In this document: positions 58,558 through 64,000 of the stretch, in pieces
How the letters are laid out: each line of letters opens with the position of its first letter
Numbering within the stretch: position 1 is the first letter of the stretch
NCBI RefSeq assembly: GCF_030272615.1
Contig: NC_081410.1
Coordinates: 124,371,140-124,435,139, forward strand
Length of the DNA: 64,000 nucleotides
Origin: Cryptomeria japonica
Lineage: Eukaryota; Streptophyta; Pinopsida; Cupressales; Cupressaceae
Direction: 5' to 3'
Notes under the pieces: model-generated
Databases searched by the model: none
Told to the model about the DNA's origin: nothing
What the model saw: the letters and a program-made list of their open reading frames with translations, nothing else
Made by a program: the position numbers and the translations under genes

Positions 58558-58560
<3 letters not shown>
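56750..58560. repeat. Satellite array with internal inverted repeats
   Basis: The phrase CACATGTGTTACAACACCAT and variants recur nine times at about 57411, 57545, 57675, 57772, 57909, 58058, 58195, 58332 and 58433, mostly about 130-149 bp apart (two short units near 100). Each unit has CATATGACCCCTTA-type and the complementary TAAGGGGTCATATG-type motifs, so units can fold into long hairpins. The left part (56945 and 57211) has a different, 266-bp period with GATCTGAACTTATTTTTGTA. No coding. Confidence 0.9.

Positions 58561-58562
<2 letters not shown>

Positions 58563-58608
<46 letters not shown>
58563..58608. repeat. (TA)n microsatellite
   Basis: About 46 bases of alternating TA directly after the satellite and a short GAGAGAGAG run, followed to about 58800 by ATACATATATG-type imperfect repeats. 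Confidence 0.9.
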
Positions 58609-58610
<2 letters not shown>

Positions 58611-58800
58611 AAGAGGGTAGGAATACAATGCACTAAGATATTGAGAGACTATATATGCATATATTTTACATACATATATGTATACATACACTACACATAT
58701 TATATCATATACATACATATTATATATACATATATATACATACTATACATATGCATACACATATTATATACATAAATATGTATTTGTATATATTAGGATG

Positions 58801-59627
58801 TCTTTATGTTGACATAATCCGTACAGGTTTTGTTCTCTCTAAACCTCATACGTGCTATTGTTTCTACAAACCTCGTACGCGCTATTAGTAAAACAAAACC
58901 CATATGCGTTTAGTGCATTTAGGCTTGTGATTAGGCTTGGATGACAAGGATGAGGGTTGGAAGTTTGATTTGCCTCCATTTCCCTCCTTTTTGACATGTT
59001 TTGTTTTATCATATTGGTTTCTCGACTTTCTCATCATCAGGTTTACACCTCATCAACTGGGTATTTCTAAAATTGTCACCATATTTTCACCCATCTTCTG
59101 AGCTTTCTAACCATATTTTAAAAAAAAAATTTGAACAACATTAACATATTAATCTTGAATTTATTTTATCGATGTCTCCATAGTTCTGAGAGACATATGT
59201 GTACCATTTTTTTAATAACTTTTGATCTACTTATCCAAATTTAAAAACTTTATATATTATTGTAGTGCACTTGATTCTTTACACTTCAAAAAAAATTTGT
59301 ATTTTCGATTATTTTGGTGCAAGTTACGCTTTGCACACGAACAGGTACCTGATTTTCAGTATGTGCTCGATTCAAAAAATCATAAAAAAAAATACTCAAC
59401 AAAAAATTACAAAAAATAAACAACTTCTAGTGCTCACTTTTAACTATCTTTCTACCAAAGGATTTGTCAAAATATTAAATTTAACTGACTTTTTTGATGC
59501 GCACGTCAAACACTATGTTATGTTTTTTAGAAAAAATCAGTATATGTTTTTCAGAAAAAATGATATATGTTTTTTGTGCACGAAATATTTGACCCCCTTA
59601 ATCTTATCCAATTTCTAAAAAAAATAG
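58801..59627. other. Non-coding stretch, no gene seen
   Basis: AT-rich. A 117-codon frame at 59265-59618 has no recognisable content. Short repeats CCTCATACGTGCTATTG / CCTCGTACGCGCTATTA at 58844-58886. Confidence 0.4.
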
Positions 59628-59805
59628 TAGTTTGGAAACTAGATTCAAAGTACTACAATCTTTGTTCTTTGAGTATCTTCATATTTTGAGTGGATGACTC
59701 TCAATTTTTTCCTCCAAGTTCAGGTTTAGTTGATTTCAAAAAAAAAAGTGTCCACTTATACCCCCTTTTTGCACACCATCTTGGTGCACTTACCCCTTTC
59801 ATTCT
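59628..59805. repeat. Direct repeat, copy 1 of 2
   Basis: Diverged but collinear with 60837-61005: TAGATTCAAAGTACTACAAT, ATTTTGAGTG, TTAGTTGATTT, CACTT...ACCCCCTTTTT and ATCTTGGTGCACTTAC are shared in order. Non-coding. Confidence 0.75.
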
Positions 59806-60039
59806 AAAATTTTTCAAAAAAATGATAAACTAAAGAATAAAAAAATATAACAATAAATATATTTATTTTTTAAACTACAAAAATAAAACAAAATTAAAAA
59901 AAAAATTAAAAAAAGAAAAAAAATGTACATACCTGGAAAAACAAGGGCTGACACTAAGCTCCTTGTGTAGCTCAATCAAACTCCCAAAGCTCCTCTGGTT
60001 GCAAATGAGAGTGGGTCACCAAAAAAACTGTTTATATAA

Positions 60040-60180
60040 CCGATAGTCCAACCGGAGTGAGTCCGACCGAACTGACTATCGACACCATTTTGGCGCCACA
60101 CAGCTGGGGGGTAGTCCAATTGAACTACCCCTAGTTAGCATGAAGTGTGACACAACTCCATGCTTTTGCCCACATATTAG
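60040..60180. repeat. Dispersed repeat matching 25440-25560
   Basis: AGTCCAACCGGAGTGAGTCC, GACCGAAC, AGTTAGCATGAAGTGTGACA and CTCCATGCTTTTGCCC parallel AGTCCAACCGGAAGGGTTCC, GGCCGAAAT, TGTTAGCCTAAAGTGCGACA and ATCCATACGATTACCCC. The other copy lies beside the transposase-like copy 1. Confidence 0.65.
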
Positions 60181-60836
60181 AGTGGGCAACAAGACAATTT
60201 AGATGCTTCTCATTCCTAGGAATTGAATATTGAATTTGGCTATGAATACATATTTTCAGCATGTATTTTCTATTGGATATCCTTCAATTATGATGTTAAT
60301 AAAAGCATCACATATACTTTTATGTTTTCTTTTATTAAAATAATATACAATTTTAAATATTGTATACAACGATTTCATTGAAAACTTGGAATGCATAAGT
60401 AGACGACTATAAATAAAGATTTAGAATAAATTCGATTAATTTCATTTGTAAAGCTGAATTGTACAATTTGAATTGTGAATATTTTCATATACAAGATAAG
60501 AAATTCTATATAAAATAAACATAGAAAATATACAATTAAGTACAACAATACTATAGACAAAATACTTCAAGACTTCAAATTGTTATCATAAATGTTTGGG
60601 CACTAGTGTACAGATATTTGTTGCAAATGAGTTTTAGGCCTTGATCTCCTAAAATGATTTGCCAATCTTTTAGTCAAAATTACCCATTTAGTACATTTTT
60701 CATAGCTTTTAGTCTTATTAGTGACTAAAACTATCTTGGGAATTTATCGGGGGTTATAAGGTTCCTAGAATTGATGATCATTACAATATTGGCTTCATAA
60801 CTTAGATTCAGAGTACTAGATTTTGAAAAACTTGAA

Positions 60837-61005
60837 TAGTTTAGAAATTAGATTTAGAGTACTACAATTCTTGTTCTTTTCATATCTTGAAATTTTGAGT
60901 GCATGAATCTCAAATTACTCATCCAAGATCAGGTTAAGTTGATTTAGAAAAAAAGTTGTCACTTTTGACCCCCTTTTTTATCACTATCTTGGTGCACTTA
61001 CTCCA
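60837..61005. repeat. Direct repeat, copy 2 of 2
   Basis: See the partner at 59628. The pair brackets about 1 kb, including the CCGG-motif repeat at 60040, so the whole block could be one old non-autonomous element. Confidence 0.75.
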
Positions 61006-61589
61006 TGATCATCATAAGATTCATTTGTACCTCAAATTAGGACTAAAATAAAATGGCAAAATGTGTATCTCTATGTAATTTCACATTTAGTTTTAGGTCC
61101 CTTCCCCCAGCTATTTATCTACTCATTATATGTGTTCTAGTGGAGTTTTTTTTTTGATGTACTTATCTCTTTGTGTTATCCATATGGTTATATATACATA
61201 TCCATTCACCTTATCTTATCTATAGTTTTATTTATTAATGTACACATTTTCTTTTACACATTACCATTTTTATTTGATGTTTTACGTGTTCCAATCAAGA
61301 CTAGAGTAATAAGTCAATCTTAGGGTATTACATTATAACAATTTAATTTTAAATTTAAATATTTAAATTTAATTGTTACTTGCAAATTATTCCACTCTAA
61401 GGGCCAACTAAATATAGTTTTGTATTGTATTATCCTTCCTTATTTTAAAGTCATTTAATATATTCACTTTGACAATTAAAGAATAGTCTCTCAATTTTAA
61501 ATCAATTCATATATATACACACACCTTAATTGGTGGATTTAATAAAATCTAAGACTATATGATCACTTTTAAGAGCATTTAAATGACTA
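61006..61589. other. Intergenic, nothing seen
   Basis: AT-rich, no gene, no clear repeat. Confidence 0.4.
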
Positions 61590-61850
61590 AAGAATGTTGT
61601 CTCCGATCATTCCTCTTTGTTTTTTAGGATTAACATAAGAGAACATGCATTATTTAGTATTTTAAATATCTCAAGCCTTTTGATACTAAAATTTTGCTAG
61701 TTACTAGATGAAATTTTTAGGTGAAAAGATATATTTGTGATTGCAAATATGATTCCAACCCTAAAATTTGATTCTACATTGTTAAAATAAAATATTTTGG
61801 TTATAGAATAAATGATAGTCAAGGATAGTTTATTCCTAATCTAATAACCA
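61590..61850. repeat. Dispersed repeat, copy B
   Basis: Same orientation and order of motifs as 17508-17752: AGAGAACATG, CTCAAGCCTTTTGATACTAA, TAGTTACTAGAT, TTGATTCT, AAATATTTTGGTTATA and AAATGATAGTCAA. Confidence 0.7.
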
Positions 61851-61883
61851 CTACTAGAGATGCAATTGATTGATCCACCTTTC

Positions 61884-62021
61884 TCACTAGCCATCCTTCA
61901 TCGAAGGTGTTCAGTTCAGTGGGTTGGCATCCTTTCCTCAGCATGGATTCCATCTCCTTCAACTCTCTCTAGTCTCCCACACCGGAGGTGAAGGATAGAG
62001 GGACACCTAGTGAGAAGTTGG
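61884..62021. repeat. Small inverted repeat beside the Copia LTR
   Basis: TTCTCACTAG (about 61884) and ATCCTTC are mirrored by GAAGGAT and CTAGTGAGAA (about 61993-62021). Could be a MITE-like remnant or the end of another element. Further right, AACACTCCCTACTACTTG is repeated in tandem at about 62166-62212. Confidence 0.4.
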
Positions 62022-62225
62022 ATTGCAACTATAATACAACTGGTTGATCCACTTATTTTTACCCCCATCCTATCACGTGAGAACCATGGGTGAGGGCAAG
62101 TTTCACCCTTGGAAGGTAATTAGTTATCAAGACCGTTGGATCATCACTCTCTACTACTAGCTCGAAAACACTCCCTACTACTTGCTCAAGAACACTCCCT
62201 ACTACTTGGCAGGATAGACTAATCC

Positions 62226-62749
62226 TGTTAACAGCTTCAGCCCTGGGCTTAGGCAGTAGGCTTCTCCCTCTTAGGTGTAGGGGAGAAAGAACACAAGACA
62301 ACAAAAACACAAAGATATAATAATAGATAAGCAATTTATATTATTACCAAAATAGATTTTATAATAGTTTATAAAAATGCCTTCAGAAAATAGAGCTGCC
62401 CATTACTACTTTCTGCATTATACATTCATTCATAAAACAGAGTTTCTCCTACCTTGTACCCACACAAAAATAGAGTATTACATTACAACTCTCTTTTAAA
62501 ACATAGCCTTCTTCACAACAATAAAAGATGTTTCTAGAATGCGCGCCTAAAACTCGAACCATCTAGATGCATAAAAAAAAAATAGAGTAGAAGAAGATAT
62601 GAGAAAGAGGAGTAAATGTGGTGGTTGGAGCAGATAAGCTACGGAGGCAGGGAAGATGAGAAAGAGGAGTAAATGCGGTGTTTGGAGTAGATAAGTTACA
62701 GAGGCAGGGAAGATTAGTGGAGTCCAGCTGGAGTCCACGTACGCCAACA
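62226..62749 (-). repeat. 3' LTR of the Copia element (inner edge certain, outer edge tentative)
   Basis: On minus it starts TGTTGGCG right after the polypurine tract. The outer end is a guess at GCTGTTAACA (62226), chosen because it mirrors the TGTT start; CCCTACA at 62276 is an alternative. Within it, 62600-62715 holds two tandem units of about 59 bp with AGGCAGGGAAGAT. Confidence 0.6.
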
Positions 62750-62758
62750 CTCCCCCTT
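62750..62758 (-). other. Polypurine tract of the Copia element
   Basis: AAGGGGGAG on minus, immediately before the LTR start and overlapping the stop of pol. Confidence 0.8.
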
Positions 62759-64000
62759 AATCTTCACTGCCATATATGTCTACAATACCAATTCCTTCTC
62801 GGAGGTGTTCAAAAATATTCTTTGCAAGTGGCTTTGTGAAAATGTCTGCTAGTTGTTCATTGGACCTACAAAACTGAAGATATATGTCACCATTATTCAC
62901 CAATTCTTGAATAAATTGATATCTTGTATCAATATGCTTGCTCCATTTATGAAAGAAGTGATTTTTAGATAAAGCAATTGCATAATTGTTATCACAATAA
63001 ATTTTAGTATGTTCTTCTTGTTGATGCCCCAAATCTGAAAGTACTCTCCTCATCCATACTTCTTGGCAAGCTGCTGATGTGGCTGCAACATACTCTGCTT
63101 CAGCTGATGAGAGGGTGACAATTGGTTGTTTCTTTGATGCCCAAGAGATAACATTGGAACCAAGATGAAACATATACCCGTAAGTGCTTTTTCTATCATC
63201 CATGCTACCTCCCCAATCACTATCTATATATCCAATCAGTTTGTAGTCATCTGAAGTTGTATATAGAATCCCAAAACTCTTTGTTCCAGCTATATACCTT
63301 AAAATTCTTTTCACAGTTTTCCAATGTGATTCTTTTGGTTTATCCATGAATCTAGAAATAAGACTAACCCCATACATAATATCCAGCCTTATGGCAGTTA
63401 GATACATGAGGCTGCCAACTAATCTTTTGAATAAAGTTGCATCAACACTAGGACTTTTGTCATCCTTACTAAGTTTTAAACCCAAAGCAACGGGTGTAGG
63501 TGCTGGATTCACATTTATTATCTTAAATCTCTTCATCAAATCATTAGCATACTTGCTTTGACATATGAAAATGCCTTGATTAGTTTGACTTACCTCCATG
63601 CCAAGAAAGTATCTCATGAGCCCCAAATCAGTCATATCAAATTCCTTTTTCATGGCTGTCTTGAATGAGTCAATGGACATGTTACCTATGAATATCAAAT
63701 CATCTACATACAAACAAACTATCAAGATTTCTTTTTTATCATTCACTTTGACATACAAAGTTGGTTCATTGCCACACTTGCCAAAACCATTGTTCACAAA
63801 ATAAGAATCTATCCTGCTGTACCAAGCTTTAGGAGCTTGCTTCAAACCATATAGTGCCTTTTTCAATTTGTATACCTTATGTTCTTGTCCCAAAATTTCA
63901 TAACCAGGTGGCTGATTTACATACACTTCTTCTAAAATAACATTCAAGAATGCTGATTTAACGTCCATTTGGAAAACTTTCCATTTGTTTTAAGTTGCTA
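62757..64000 (-). pseudogene. Ty1/Copia pol: RT C-terminal part and RNase H, cut by window edge
   Basis: 403 residues from MDVKSAFLN (RT, normally preceded by WKVFQ, which is present) to EGIGIVDIYGSED. It holds YGLKQAPKAWY, CLYVDDLIF (catalytic box), FLGMEV, LVGSLMYLT, then RNase H with GYIDSDWGGSMDDRKST, SSAEAEYVA, IYCDNNYAI and KHIDTRYQFI, and ADIFTKPL. These are hallmarks of plant Copia elements. Upstream, still in frame, a TAA occurs at 63990-63992 just before NKWKVFQ, so this copy is probably defective. The rest of pol and the 5' LTR lie beyond 64000. Confidence 0.93.

Noticed and set aside
56750-58560. CRISPR-like array
   Set aside because: Units diverge, lack unique spacers between exact repeats, and the genome is a plant.
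58515-58888. Tyr/Ile-rich frames
   Set aside because: Encoded by TA and ATAC microsatellite.

Overview
The window is nuclear DNA of a land plant, most likely a gymnosperm (conifer). It is AT-rich and dominated by retrotransposons with long non-coding stretches between them. The one cellular gene is a TIR-NBS-LRR disease-resistance gene whose TIR sequence style resembles conifer genes as I remember them. The species cannot be fixed from sequence alone; Cupressaceae or Taxaceae would fit. I see no bacterial, organellar, tRNA or rRNA genes.

Layout. (1) 1-15874: a young, nearly complete Tat-lineage Ty3/Gypsy element on the minus strand. It has near-identical LTRs and one intact 2434-residue gag-protease-RT-RNase H-second RNase H-integrase polyprotein at 4019-11323. 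(2) 18076-21657: a five-exon TNL gene on minus. All splice sites join in frame, but it carries one in-frame TAA just after the P-loop. (3) 22430-24778: a 5'-truncated, frameshifted LINE on minus. (4) 25643-27112: the front half of an unfamiliar gene on minus. A second, longer copy lies at 42683-44790 and continues into what looks like an RNase H-fold (DDE-type) transposase core. (5) 32807-40244: an old chromodomain Ty3/Gypsy element (Reina-like) on plus, with a truncated 3' LTR. Its reading frame is broken almost only by TAG codons. (6) 41161-42640 and 45130-45540: pyrimidine-rich and purine-rich blocks on either side of the second transposase-like copy. (7) 46233-56418: a LINE insertion with a 16-bp target-site duplication. 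Nested inside it is a complete 8-kb non-autonomous LTR element (gag plus protease only) with a perfect 5-bp duplication. (8) 56750-58560: an inverted-repeat-rich satellite, then an AT microsatellite and non-coding repeats. (9) 62226-64000: the 3' end of a Ty1/Copia element on minus, cut by the window edge.

How the parts relate. The intact Tat element and the gag-only element share an 18-base primer-binding site, a similar polypurine tract and recognisably homologous Gag and protease. A Tat-type element is therefore a plausible source of the RT and integrase that mobilised the gag-only one. The older elements show different kinds of decay. The chromovirus is dominated by TAG at positions where I expect Gln (CAG), which fits loss of methylated CHG cytosines. 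The other broken genes carry TGA or TAA codons that often fit CGA or CAA ancestry.
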